In this document: positions 26,801-34,648 of the stretch, piece after piece | Numbering within the stretch: the stretch's first letter is position 1 | Layout of the letters: each line of letters begins with the position of its first letter | DNA from: Pseudomonas abietaniphila | GTDB taxonomy: Bacteria; Pseudomonadota; Gammaproteobacteria; Pseudomonadales; Pseudomonadaceae | DNA: 64,000 nt | Assembly: GCF_039697315.1 (NCBI RefSeq) | Contig: NZ_CP155619.1 | Coordinates: 2,480,001 to 2,544,000 of the forward strand | Reading direction: 5' to 3' | Notes under the pieces: model-generated | What the model was told of the DNA's origin: nothing | The model's input: only the letters and a program-made list of their open reading frames with translations | The model's database searches: none | Program-made: the position numbers and the translations under genes

Positions 26801-28178
26801 TGAAGCGTGGAGCGAGGACGATGCGCGCGTCGAAATTGTTCGCGCGCGCCTGAGCGGGTTCGGGCCGATGGTGTTGTCGGCCATCGCCGAACCATTGGCC
26901 TTGTCGCCGGGCGACGTCACTCACGCGTTGGCGCAACTGGAAAACGAAGGTTATGTGCTGCGTGGACGCTTCAGCCCCGGCGTCGCAGAAGAACAGTGGT
27001 GCGAGCGGCATTTGCTGTCGCGTATTCATCGCTATACGGTCAAACGCCTGAGGCGGGAAATCGAGCCCGTTTCGTTGCAGGACTTCATGCGGTTTCTGTT
27101 CGACTGGCAGCACCTTTCCACGTCGACCCAGAGCCAGGGCAAAGCTGCGCTGCCCGAAGTGGTCGATCAGCTCGAGGGGTATTCCGCGGCGGCAGGCGCT
27201 TGGGACAGCGAGATTCTTCCGGCGCGCTTGAAGGATTATTCCCAGAGCTGGCTGGATGACCTGTGTCGGTCCGGCAAGGTGGTGTGGATGCGTCTGACCA
27301 GTCGCAACAAGATCGGAAGCGCTGCATTGCGCAGTACGCCGATTGTGCTGCTGCCGCGCCCACAGGTGCGGTTGTGGAGCGGTCTGACCGAGCAGCCCGC
27401 GCCGACCGAACTGTCGTTGCGCGCGCAGAGGGTTCATGAAGTGCTGTCGGATCACGGCGCGATGTTCTTCGATGAACTGACTTCAGAAGCGCATCTATTG
27501 CGCACGGAGCTTGAGAACGCGTTGCAGGAACTGGTCGGCGCAGGCCTGGTAAACGCCGACAGTTTTGCCGGACTGCGGGCACTGGTCACGCCCGCCAGCA
27601 AGCGCGCGGCGCACACCAGCCGACGCAATCGCGGTGCCTTTATCGGCGGTATGGACGACGCCGGGCGTTGGGCGTTACTGCAGCGTGCGCCCGCCCAGGC
27701 ACCCACTGCCACACAACAACGACTCGACCATGACACGCTCGAACACATCGCGATGACCTTATTACGCCGCTATGGCGTGGTGTTCTGGCGATTGCTGGAG
27801 CGTGAAGCCGACTGGCTGCCCAGCTGGCGTGAGCTGCTCAGAACATTTCATCGACTGGAAGCACGCGGCGAGATTCGGGGCGGACGCTTCGTTGCAGGTC
27901 TGGCCGGTGAGCAATTCGCGTTGCCTGAAGCGATTCCTGTGCTGCGGGACGTGCGCAAGCGCCCTCTGGACGGTAGCCTGATCGGCGTCAGCGGTGTCGA
28001 TCCGCTGAACCTCGCCGGCACGTTGTTACCTGGCGCGAAAGTGGCGGCGGTGGTTGGCAATCGGCTGGTCTACCGCGACGGCGTCCCGATCGCCGCGATC
28101 ATCGCTGGCAAACCGCAATATTGGGGCGAGCTGGATGCCGGGATGATGTTGCAGGTGCGGGACCGGTTATTCAGATGA
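23862..28178 (+). CDS. lhr: Lhr-type large DEAD/DEAH helicase
   Basis: The 1438-residue protein starts with two RecA-like helicase domains: Walker A PTGSGKT at 51-57, DEIH at 177-180, and motif VI FLQRVGRSGHQ near 370. The Lhr winged-helix and beta-sheet core domain follows (to about 850), then the long Lhr C-terminal region (about 850-1438). Lhr translocates 3' to 5' on single-stranded DNA and unwinds RNA:DNA hybrids; the E. coli C-terminal half has been linked to uracil-DNA glycosylase activity. Usual long-form length is about 1430-1540. The ATG at 23862 precedes NVSPASDPVLDVF; the frame is open upstream to 23601 but that text runs through the REP and is not protein-like. A uracil-excision gene partner is not adjacent. 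Confidence 0.95.
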   Translation: MNVSPASDPVLDVFHPAVSAWFRTTFPAVTEAQAQAWPLIKRRQSTLIAAPTGSGKTLTAFLAVIDDLVHQGLEAGGQLPDQTFVVYVSPLKALSNDIQINLQNPLAGITEQLMRQGLPELRISTAVRTGDTQQKERTAMRKTAPHILVTTPESLYVLLGSDSGRRMLSNTQTVIIDEIHAIAAGKRGSHLALSLERLQALCEQPLLRIGLSATQKPIERVSRFLVGSDPVTRPCAIVDIGHARPRDLAIEVPPVPLTAVMANDVWQLVYDRLADLAREHRTTLIFVNTRRLAERMARHLSDRLGKEAVAAHHGSLAKEQRLDAEQRLKRGDLQVLIATASLELGIDIGDVDLVCQISSPRSIASFLQRVGRSGHQVGGTPKGRLFAVSRDDLIECAALLDCVRRGELDILQIPKAPLDVLAQQIIAEVSCQEWEEHALLEMFRKASPYAEVDESHYQALLGMLAEGYSGRQGVRAAYLHRDAVTRTLRGRRGSKLTAVTSGGTIPDNADYSVILEPQALNIGTVNEDFAVESIAGDIFQLGNTSYRILRIEAGRVRVEDAQGVPPNIPFWLGEAPGRSNELSFAVARLQADIDQQLTAHPGNLRPCIDWLMGTLGLDAASAEQIVDYLARAHSALGALPSQDTLVMERFFDESGGTQLVIHTPFGSRINRAWGLALRKRFCRTFNFELQAAASEDAIVLSLSTTHSFALDDVWRYLHSNSAEHLLIQAVLEAPLFGVRWRWNAGVALALPRYAGGRKVAPQLQRMKSEDLIATVFPDQIACLENLVGEREVPEHPLVEQTLDDCLHEAMDAEGWLSLLRRMETGEVRLISRDLPAPSPLAAEILNAKPYTFLDDAPLEERRTQAVLNRRWSDPESADDLGALDVDAIVAVSEEAWPQPQNLDEMHEALMSLGCVSGAEARDQCDWMKWLESLARSGRATRLQVTPDQALWIPLERLTCLQALYPTAEMHPPLAALAGFDEAWSEDDARVEIVRARLSGFGPMVLSAIAEPLALSPGDVTHALAQLENEGYVLRGRFSPGVAEEQWCERHLLSRIHRYTVKRLRREIEPVSLQDFMRFLFDWQHLSTSTQSQGKAALPEVVDQLEGYSAAAGAWDSEILPARLKDYSQSWLDDLCRSGKVVWMRLTSRNKIGSAALRSTPIVLLPRPQVRLWSGLTEQPAPTELSLRAQRVHEVLSDHGAMFFDELTSEAHLLRTELENALQELVGAGLVNADSFAGLRALVTPASKRAAHTSRRNRGAFIGGMDDAGRWALLQRAPAQAPTATQQRLDHDTLEHIAMTLLRRYGVVFWRLLEREADWLPSWRELLRTFHRLEARGEIRGGRFVAGLAGEQFALPEAIPVLRDVRKRPLDGSLIGVSGVDPLNLAGTLLPGAKVAAVVGNRLVYRDGVPIAAIIAGKPQYWGELDAGMMLQVRDRLFR

Positions 28179-28190
28179 AAGCTCTATCCG

Positions 28191-28907
28191 CTGACCCACC
28201 GCATTCGTCAGCAAGCTAACTCCCACAGGTTTGATGCACGCCGTCATGCATCGGAACGCTGCGATCCCTGTAGGAGCAGTCCGAGGTTACGAGGGCCGCG
28301 AACGCGGTGGGTCATTCACCGATGATGCTGCTGACCCACCGCATTCGTCAGCAAGCTAACGCCCACAGGTTTGAGCACGCCGCAATGCATCGAAACGCCG
28401 CGATCCCTGTAGGAGCAGTCCGAGGTTACGAGGGCCGCGAACGCGGTCTGTCATTCACCGACGCTGCCGCTGAACCATCGCATTCGTCAGCAAGCTAACG
28501 CCCACAGGTTTGAGCACGCCGCAATGCATCAAAACGCCGCAATCCCTGTAGGAGCAGTCCGAGGTTACGAGGGCCGCGAACGCGATCTGTCGTTCACCGA
28601 TGATGCTGCTGACCCACCGCATTCGTCAGCAAGCTAGCTTCCACAGGTTTGATGCACGCCGCAATGCATCGAAACGCCGCGATCCCTGTAGGAGCCGTCC
28701 GAGGTTACGAGGGCCGCGAACGCGGTCTGTCATTCACCGATGATGTTGCTGACCCACCGCATTCGGCAGCAAGCTAACTTCCACAGGTTTGATGCACGCC
28801 ATCATGCATCGAAACGCCGCGATCCCTGTAGGAGCAGTCCGAGGTCACGAGGGCCGCGAATGCGGTGGGTCATTCACCGACGCTGCTGCTGACACACCGC
28901 ATTCGTC
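28191..28907. repeat. Tandem array: five 139-140-bp units plus a partial sixth
   Basis: Units begin with CTGACCCACCGCATTCG (or close variants) at 28191, 28331, 28470, 28609 and 28749, and a broken sixth begins at 28889. Each unit contains an inverse-oriented REP-type half (GCATTCGTCAGCAAGCTAAC then CCCACAG), a spacer with GATGCACGCCGTCATGCATC, and a second direct REP-type half (CTGTAGGAGCAGTCCGAGGT then ending GCCGCGAACGCGG). Copies differ at a small number of positions; copies 2 and 3 share a one-base deletion (TTTGAGCACG for TTTGATGCACG). The array fills nearly all of the 774-base gap between the convergent lhr and MscS-type genes. The short open frames within it are not genes. Confidence 0.95.
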
Positions 28908-28952
28908 CGAACACGGTCCGCACCACGCCCGCCACCGCCTGCGTTTCTGCCG

Positions 28953-31121
28953 CTACGCCGGGCTTTCCGAACCGTCCTTGTTCACCACCGAGGCTTTGCC
29001 CGGCAACGGCTGCTGCTCATCGCCCTCCTCCATCGGCGGAATTTGGCCGTTATGCGGGCTCATGACCAGCTGTGGATAAGTTTGCGCGAAACGCACATCC
29101 GTCGACTTATCCACAAGCCGCTTGAGTTTGTCGTTGAACGCACGACTCACCGCATACTGCCCGCCCGACGACGTACGGAACTGCGCAGTGATCACGATCC
29201 CGTTCATGTCCATGCGATCCAGGCCGAACACTTCCAGCGGTCCCTGCAGCTTGCTCGCCAGCAGGAAGTCATCGCTGATCGCCTGCCCCGCTTCGCGAAT
29301 CAGCGATGTCGCGGAATCCACGTCTGAATCGTAAGTGAACTGGAACGAGAAGAACGCATACGCAAACTGGCGCGACTGGTTCGTCACCGCCTTGATCTGG
29401 CCAAACGGCACCGAATGCACGAAGCCCTTGCCGTCACGCAGACGCAACGTGCGAATGGTCAGGCTTTCAACCGTACCGGCGTGACCGGAGTCCAGCACGA
29501 CCCAGTCTCCAATGGAGATGGTGTCCTCGATGATGATGAACAGGCCAGTGATTACGTCCTGAACCAGTTGCTGGGAACCAAAGCCGATGGCGAGACCGAC
29601 GACCCCGGCACCCGCTAGCAGAGGCGCGACATTGATGCCCAGATTAGCCATGGTAGTGATGGTGCAGATCACCACGAGGATAATTTTGATCGCGTTGCGC
29701 AGCAGTGGAAGGATGGTCTTCACGCGCGTGCTGGGCTGACGCGAAGAGCGGCTGTTGGTCGGTGGCTTGAGGGCCTCCTGAATCGCGGTGTCCATGACCA
29801 CCCACAACAACCACGTCACCAGGAAAATCAGCCCGATACTGCTGAGCGAGTCACTGATCACCTTGCCAAGCGCATTGCGTTGGGCAAATTCGAACAGTGA
29901 AAAACCCCAGATCCTGCCCAGCAGTTCGATGAATCCAATCGCCAGCGCGATGCGCAGCACGGCATGCAGCAGACTCAACAGACGCTCTTTGTACACACGT
30001 CCGGTATGGACTTCGGCGGGTTTGAACATGTGCTGAAACAATGTGCTAAGGAACACTGTGCCGATAAGCAAAACGGTAGTCAGCAAGGCGCAACGGAGCG
30101 CTTCCTGACTGTCCTCGCCCGCGCCGATCAGGTTCACGGCCGAGACCAGAATCATCAGCAGAATCGGCAAATGCCAGAGGCTCGAAAAAATCTTCAGCGT
30201 CTGTTGCAACGCCGGGCGTGTAAGACGCGCGCTCAATGGCCGGTTACGGATCAGATGCGCCACGGGCCTGCGCATCTTGATTACCACGATGCAGAACATC
30301 ACCGACGCCATCAGCCCGGTAAAGGCCGCAACGCTGGTGGTGACGTTGCTGCCAAACTGGCGGGAAATCTGCGGACTGGTCAGGGCATCACTCAAGGCGG
30401 CGAGGAAGCCGATGATGAACAACGGATGCGGGGCGTAGCCTCGTATGACACGGACCGCTGCACGCTTGTGCCCCGAATTGAAAAGCACGATGACGGACAT
30501 CAGCACTGAGGTGGAAAAGATGCCGCTACTAGTCGAGTACGCCAGACACAATGCCAGCGCCCGACCGATTGAGGGGGACATGAAATGGCTGACATACAGC
30601 GTCAGCGGAAGACAGATCAGCGCGGGAATCGTGAAGGGCAGAACGTAGCTCAGCACACCCTTGACCCGCTCCCGCCTGATCAACAGACGCCGCCGAGAGA
30701 CGCGGCCGACAATGAACGTCCCGATGCGGTTGATGAGCAAAAATGCCCCGATCCACACCACTGACAAAATCAGAAAGTCGCCGACGATGCTCCACGGCGA
30801 ACGCGCCAGCGGCTTATTGACCAGCGTATCGAGTTCATCCGCAGCACGGTCTGCACGCAGGCGCCAGGCATCGAACAGATTTCCGTCCAGATCCAGCTTG
30901 TCCTGCACGCTGTCGATGCTGGAGCTGATCACCCCGAGCAATCCTCCTTTCACTAGAATTTCCGGGTTGGCAGGCTCTGCTGCCGGGGCGGGATCGGCGG
31001 GTGCCGTGGACTGTGCGGTACTCGCGGCAGGCGCGTCGGCGGCCATTACGTTGAAACTGCCGACGCTAAGCATCAGACACATCAGCAGGACGGATTTGAA
31101 GTTCAACAAAACGCAGGTCAC
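28953..31121 (-). CDS. Mechanosensitive ion channel family protein (MscS superfamily, YbiO-like)
   Basis: The 722-residue protein has a signal-like N-terminus (to about residue 28), a periplasmic region of about 110 residues, and some eight to ten hydrophobic helices. The MscS channel domain begins near residue 500: LLAGAGVVGLAIGFGSQQLV is the pore helix, then FIIIEDTISIGDWVVLDSG of the beta domain and VPFGQIKAVTNQSR. Large MscS-type channels open on membrane tension to release solutes after osmotic downshock. The GTG at 31121 is uncertain because AAGGAG directly abuts it; a TTG four or five codons later would be better spaced. The gene faces the repeat array and lies divergent to tetR. Confidence 0.9.
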   Translation of the reverse strand: MTCVLLNFKSVLLMCLMLSVGSFNVMAADAPAASTAQSTAPADPAPAAEPANPEILVKGGLLGVISSSIDSVQDKLDLDGNLFDAWRLRADRAADELDTLVNKPLARSPWSIVGDFLILSVVWIGAFLLINRIGTFIVGRVSRRRLLIRRERVKGVLSYVLPFTIPALICLPLTLYVSHFMSPSIGRALALCLAYSTSSGIFSTSVLMSVIVLFNSGHKRAAVRVIRGYAPHPLFIIGFLAALSDALTSPQISRQFGSNVTTSVAAFTGLMASVMFCIVVIKMRRPVAHLIRNRPLSARLTRPALQQTLKIFSSLWHLPILLMILVSAVNLIGAGEDSQEALRCALLTTVLLIGTVFLSTLFQHMFKPAEVHTGRVYKERLLSLLHAVLRIALAIGFIELLGRIWGFSLFEFAQRNALGKVISDSLSSIGLIFLVTWLLWVVMDTAIQEALKPPTNSRSSRQPSTRVKTILPLLRNAIKIILVVICTITTMANLGINVAPLLAGAGVVGLAIGFGSQQLVQDVITGLFIIIEDTISIGDWVVLDSGHAGTVESLTIRTLRLRDGKGFVHSVPFGQIKAVTNQSRQFAYAFFSFQFTYDSDVDSATSLIREAGQAISDDFLLASKLQGPLEVFGLDRMDMNGIVITAQFRTSSGGQYAVSRAFNDKLKRLVDKSTDVRFAQTYPQLVMSPHNGQIPPMEEGDEQQPLPGKASVVNKDGSESPA

Positions 31122-31262
31122 TCCTTGGAGTCATGAGGGACGGCGGAATCAAGGCCCACTGAAACTGATCCACATTCGCCCGCCAAGTTCGGCACCAAGG
31201 TGAATCCTTCATCTGCGAACAACCACGCCGACCACTGGAATCAGCCCTTTTTCAAAAACCAC

Positions 31263-31291
31263 TTGACCAAGGAGAACGATCGTTCTACCTT
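31263..31291 (+). promoter_or_regulatory. tetR promoter with palindromic operator in the spacer
   Basis: TTGACC (31263-31268) and TACCTT (31286-31291) are 17 bases apart. The perfect palindrome AGAACGATCGTTCT (31273-31286) lies in that spacer and overlaps the first base of the -10. GATCG-centred palindromes are common TetR-family operators, so autorepression by the next gene is likely. The expected transcription start falls at about 31298-31299, on the tetR start codon. Confidence 0.6.
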
Positions 31292-31298
31292 GAATGAC

Positions 31299-31868
31299 AT
31301 GAACGCACCCCTGATCGAAACACGCGAAAAGATTCTCGCGACCGCCGAGCAACTGATCTACCAGAACGGCATTCACGCCACCGGCATGGATCTTCTGGTG
31401 AAAACGTCTGGCGTCGCGAGAAAAAGTATCTACCGTTACTTTGCAACCAAAGACGAAGTGGCTGCGGCAGCGCTGAATGCGCGCGACGTACGCTGGATGG
31501 CGTGGTTCAGGACGGAGTCGGACAAGGCTGAAACTGCCGATGCGCGGATTCTCAACATGTTTGTCGTGCTCAAAGGCTGGTTCGAGTCCGAGGGATTTCA
31601 TGGCTGTGCCTTTATCAACACCGCCGGCGAGATTGGCGACCCGAACGATCCGATTCGTTTGATCGCCAAACTGCACAAACAGAAGTTGTTCGACTACACG
31701 CTTGAGTTGTGCGAGCAGCTGAATATCGAGCAACCGTCAGCGCTGGCCAAACAGCTGCTGATTCTGATGGAAGGCGCCATCACCATGGCCCGTGTCATGG
31801 GGGACTTCAGTGCCGCCAACAGCGCAAAGGATGTTGCGCAGCTGTTGCTGAAACAGGCCTCGCCCTAG
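31299..31868 (+). CDS. TetR family transcriptional regulator
   Basis: The 189-residue protein has an N-terminal TetR helix-turn-helix (about 8-55): TREKILATAEQLIYQNGIHA then GMDLLVKTSGVARKSIYRYF and TKDEVAAAAL. A helical ligand-binding domain follows, containing ESEGFHGCAFINTAGEIGDP. A cysteine in GCAF is notable because related regulators sense electrophiles. I chose 31299 because the domain begins right after it; the in-frame ATG at 31200 lies upstream of the promoter. No Shine-Dalgarno is visible before the ATG. The DUF1348 gene 62 bases downstream is a probable target. Confidence 0.9.
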   Translation: MNAPLIETREKILATAEQLIYQNGIHATGMDLLVKTSGVARKSIYRYFATKDEVAAAALNARDVRWMAWFRTESDKAETADARILNMFVVLKGWFESEGFHGCAFINTAGEIGDPNDPIRLIAKLHKQKLFDYTLELCEQLNIEQPSALAKQLLILMEGAITMARVMGDFSAANSAKDVAQLLLKQASP

Positions 31869-31930
31869 AGGCCTGAGTTTCAAGAACGCTTTACCCAACG
31901 CCGAACTCATCATTGTCTGGAGGCTTCGCT

Positions 31931-32410
31931 ATGTCATCCAATGCCCAAACTCGCCCGCCACTTCCCCCATTCACCCGCGAATCGGCCATCGAAAAGGTCC
32001 GCCTGGCTGAAGATGGCTGGAACAGCCGTGATCCGGAAAAAGTGTCGTTGGCCTACACCCTCGACACCAAATGGCGCAACCGCGCCGAATTCGCCACCAA
32101 CCGTGAAGAAGCCAAAGACTTTCTGACTCGCAAATGGAAGAAAGAGCTGGATTACCGGTTGATCAAAGAACTGTGGGCCTTCACCGACAACCGCATTGCT
32201 GTCCGCTACGCCTACGAATGGCATGACGACTCAGGCAACTGGTATCGCTCGTACGGCAACGAAAACTGGGAATTCAACGAAGACGGTCTGATGGCCAACC
32301 GTTTTGCCTGCATCAACGACATGCCAATCAAGGAATCCGAGCGCAAATTCCATTGGCCGCTGGGTCGTCGTCCAGACGATCATCCTGGGCTGTCGGACCT
32401 GGGACTGTAA
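31931..32410 (+). CDS. DUF1348 / NTF2-like (SnoaL-type) protein
   Basis: The 159-residue protein is a single NTF2-like cone fold of the DUF1348 family: [20 protein letters not shown], then [37 protein letters not shown] and [19 protein letters not shown], ending in [14 protein letters not shown]. It has no signal peptide. The family is widespread, often next to TetR regulators, and has no firmly assigned reaction; polyketide cyclase-like or ligand-binding roles are possible. GGAGG lies about 8 bases before the ATG. A terminator follows. Confidence 0.9.
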   Translation: MSSNAQTRPPLPPFTRESAIEKVRLAEDGWNSRDPEKVSLAYTLDTKWRNRAEFATNREEAKDFLTRKWKKELDYRLIKELWAFTDNRIAVRYAYEWHDDSGNWYRSYGNENWEFNEDGLMANRFACINDMPIKESERKFHWPLGRRPDDHPGLSDLGL

Positions 32411-32457
32411 TAGGCTTCAGGTACTTGCACCTGAAACGGACAGGATTCAGACCTAAC

Positions 32458-32495
32458 AAAAAGCCCCCGGCAGCTGAGCTGTCCGGGGGCTTTTT
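32458..32495. terminator. Bidirectional rho-independent terminator between DUF1348 gene and ssb
   Basis: AAAAAGCCCCCGG and CCGGGGGCTTTTT enclose CAGCTGAGCTGT, itself partly self-complementary, giving a very strong stem with A and T runs on its two sides. A smaller hairpin (TTCAGGT / ACCTGAA, 32417-32436) precedes it on the + strand side. Confidence 0.95.
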
Positions 32496-32528
32496 ATTCG
32501 AAGCGTTGTCGCGCTCGATCCGCTGGGT

Positions 32529-33056
32529 TCAGAACGGGATATCGTCGTCGAAGCTGTCGAAATCAGGTGCTGGCTGTGGCGCCTGTTGCGGAGCTGGACG
32601 GGATTCACGCTGAGGCTGAGGAGCAGCCTGCGGACGCGATTGTTGCTGCGGACGCGGGGCGGAGTTCTGATAGCCGCCACCGCCTTGGCCCTGTGGAGCG
32701 CCTTCGCCTTGCGGACGGCCACCCAACAGCTGCATGGTCCCCTGCATGTCGACGATGATTTCAGTGGTGTAACGCTTGATACCGTCTTTTTCCCACTCGC
32801 GGGTTTGCAGCTTGCCTTCGATGTAGACCTGCGAACCTTTACGCAGGTATTCGCCGGCGATCTCTGCGACCTTGCCGAACATCGAAACGCGGTGCCATTC
32901 GGTCTTTTCGACTTTCTGACCGGTTTGCTTGTCGGTCCATTGTTCGCTAGTTGCCAGACTCAGGTTGGTCACGGCATTACCGTTAGGCATGTAGCGAACT
33001 TCGGGATCCTGGCCGCATGTGCCGACCAATATGACTTTGTTAACCCCACGGGCCAT
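32529..33056 (-). CDS. ssb: Single-stranded DNA-binding protein
   Basis: The 175-residue protein has an N-terminal OB fold (about 1-110) starting [20 protein letters not shown] and containing [21 protein letters not shown] glycine-, glutamine- and proline-rich linker follows, then the acidic tail [10 protein letters not shown] that docks repair proteins such as ExoI, RecO and PriA. It works as a tetramer on single-stranded DNA. It lies 9 bases after the MFS gene and opposite uvrA across that gene, the classical uvrA/ssb neighbourhood. Confidence 0.98.
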   Translation of the reverse strand: MARGVNKVILVGTCGQDPEVRYMPNGNAVTNLSLATSEQWTDKQTGQKVEKTEWHRVSMFGKVAEIAGEYLRKGSQVYIEGKLQTREWEKDGIKRYTTEIIVDMQGTMQLLGGRPQGEGAPQGQGGGGYQNSAPRPQQQSRPQAAPQPQRESRPAPQQAPQPAPDFDSFDDDIPF

Positions 33057-33065
33057 AACGTTCTC

Positions 33066-34460
33066 CTAGGCTTCACACGTTTCCGACGCTGGATTGACCA
33101 CTTCGTCGAAAGACGCCCGATCCAACAGTTCTTTGTCAAATTTGATATAGATGGCAGCCTCATCGGCAACCACTACTGCATCTGTTACTCCACGTACGGC
33201 CAACACGCGATCGGCCAGGCCTGTGTCGCGTTGAGCCTCGGGCGACAACGGCAAGCGAAGGCTGGTCACGTACGGAGGTTCGCGCATGGTAACAGCAAAC
33301 GCGAGCCAAATGGCGGCCAGACCGGCACCGCCGAGGAACACCACGCCCAGTCCACCGTGCTGAAACAGCCAGCCGCCGAGGATGCCGCCAGCGGCAGAAC
33401 CGAGGAACTGACTGGTGGAATAAATCCCCATCGCCGTGCCTTTGCCACCCGCCGGGGACACCTTGCTGATCAACGAAGGCAGCGAAGCTTCCAGCAGGTT
33501 GAACGCGGTAAAAAACACCACCGTGCCAATGACCAGCGCCCGAAGCGTGTCGCCGAACTCCCAAAAGAATAGTTCAGTGAGCATCAGAACCAAGACGGCG
33601 CCGAGCAAAACCCGCTTCATCTGACGCTTCTTCTCGCCGTAAATGATGAAAGGAATCATGGCGAAGAACGAAATCAACAGGGCGGTCAGATAGACCCACC
33701 AGTGCTGCTCCTTGGGCAAACCGGCTTTCTCGACCAGCGCCAGCGGTAATGCGACGAAACTGGACATCAGCATGGCGTGCAACGCGAAGATACCCAAATC
33801 CAGACGCAACAAGTCCGGATGGCGGAGGGTCGCGCCCAGCGCCTGCTTTGCAAGACCAGACTCGCGATGCTGAAGCGTCACCGTCGATTTGGGGACCACG
33901 AACGCCACGATCACGATACCGACGAGCGCCATCGCGCCTGTGGCCAGGAACAGTCCCGACAGGCCGAACGCGCTGGTCAGGATCGGACCAACCACCATGG
34001 CAATGGCGAACGAGACGCCGATGGTCATGCCGATCATCGCCATCGCTTTGGTACGGTGCTGCTCGCGCGTCAGGTCAGACAACAGCGCCATGACTGCGGC
34101 GGAAATTGCGCCAGCCCCTTGCAGGATACGGCCGGCGATCACGCCCCAGATCGAGGTCGACTGGGCAGCCAGAACACTCCCGAGGGCAAACACCACCAAC
34201 CCCAGATAAATGACCGGACGACGACCGATGCGGTCGGAAATGATCCCGAAGGGGATCTGCAGCACTGCTTGCGTCAGGCCGTATGCGCCAATCGCCAGAC
34301 CAATGAGTGCCGGGCTCGCGCCAGCCAGGTCCATGCCATAGGTCGCGAGGACCGGCAGAACCATGAACATGCCCAGCATACGGAACGCGAACACCAGGGC
34401 CAGACCGCCCGCCGCGCGGGTTTCGCTGCCACTCATGCGCTCGCTGTGAGAATCGTGCAT
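33066..34460 (-). CDS. MFS transporter, YajR-like, with C-terminal regulatory domain
   Basis: The 464 residues form 12 hydrophobic helices (about 15-390). MFS motif A is in the loop after helix 2 ([14 protein letters not shown]), and [19 protein letters not shown] lies in helices 4-5. The last 65-70 residues form a soluble ferredoxin-like tail ([20 protein letters not shown]) comparable to the YAM domain of E. coli YajR. Substrate is unknown; drug/H+ antiport is usually guessed. It is divergent from uvrA and probably co-transcribed with ssb. Confidence 0.88.
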   Translation of the reverse strand: MHDSHSERMSGSETRAAGGLALVFAFRMLGMFMVLPVLATYGMDLAGASPALIGLAIGAYGLTQAVLQIPFGIISDRIGRRPVIYLGLVVFALGSVLAAQSTSIWGVIAGRILQGAGAISAAVMALLSDLTREQHRTKAMAMIGMTIGVSFAIAMVVGPILTSAFGLSGLFLATGAMALVGIVIVAFVVPKSTVTLQHRESGLAKQALGATLRHPDLLRLDLGIFALHAMLMSSFVALPLALVEKAGLPKEQHWWVYLTALLISFFAMIPFIIYGEKKRQMKRVLLGAVLVLMLTELFFWEFGDTLRALVIGTVVFFTAFNLLEASLPSLISKVSPAGGKGTAMGIYSTSQFLGSAAGGILGGWLFQHGGLGVVFLGGAGLAAIWLAFAVTMREPPYVTSLRLPLSPEAQRDTGLADRVLAVRGVTDAVVVADEAAIYIKFDKELLDRASFDEVVNPASETCEA

Positions 34461-34648
34461 GGAAGAACCTCATGTGAACCGGCGGCGATTCTACCAGTCC
34501 CATCGATGTACAGCACATACGACGGTTTGCCGCGCATCGCAGGAATTTTCTTTTTTCCATGCCTGGCAGCGTGCATGTCGATAGTGTGCATCCATCCAGT
34601 ATTTCGCCGTATACTCCTGTGTTTTGACGCCCGCCGTGCGAGGCCACT

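Noticed and set aside
28191-28907. CRISPR array
   Set aside because: The period is 140 bases and the whole unit is conserved. There are no short repeats with unique spacers and no cas genes nearby.
28307-29079. Small open frames inside the tandem array (for example 28307-28498 and 28789-29079)
   Set aside because: They are repeats of the same non-coding unit and lack ribosome binding sites.
31200-31298. 33-residue N-terminal extension of the TetR regulator
   Set aside because: It would start upstream of the apparent promoter and translate through the operator; the HTH domain begins right after the ATG at 31299.
34461-34648. LexA box upstream of uvrA
   Set aside because: I searched for CTG-N10-CAG on both strands and found no convincing copy; only a lone TATACT near 34610 resembles a -10.
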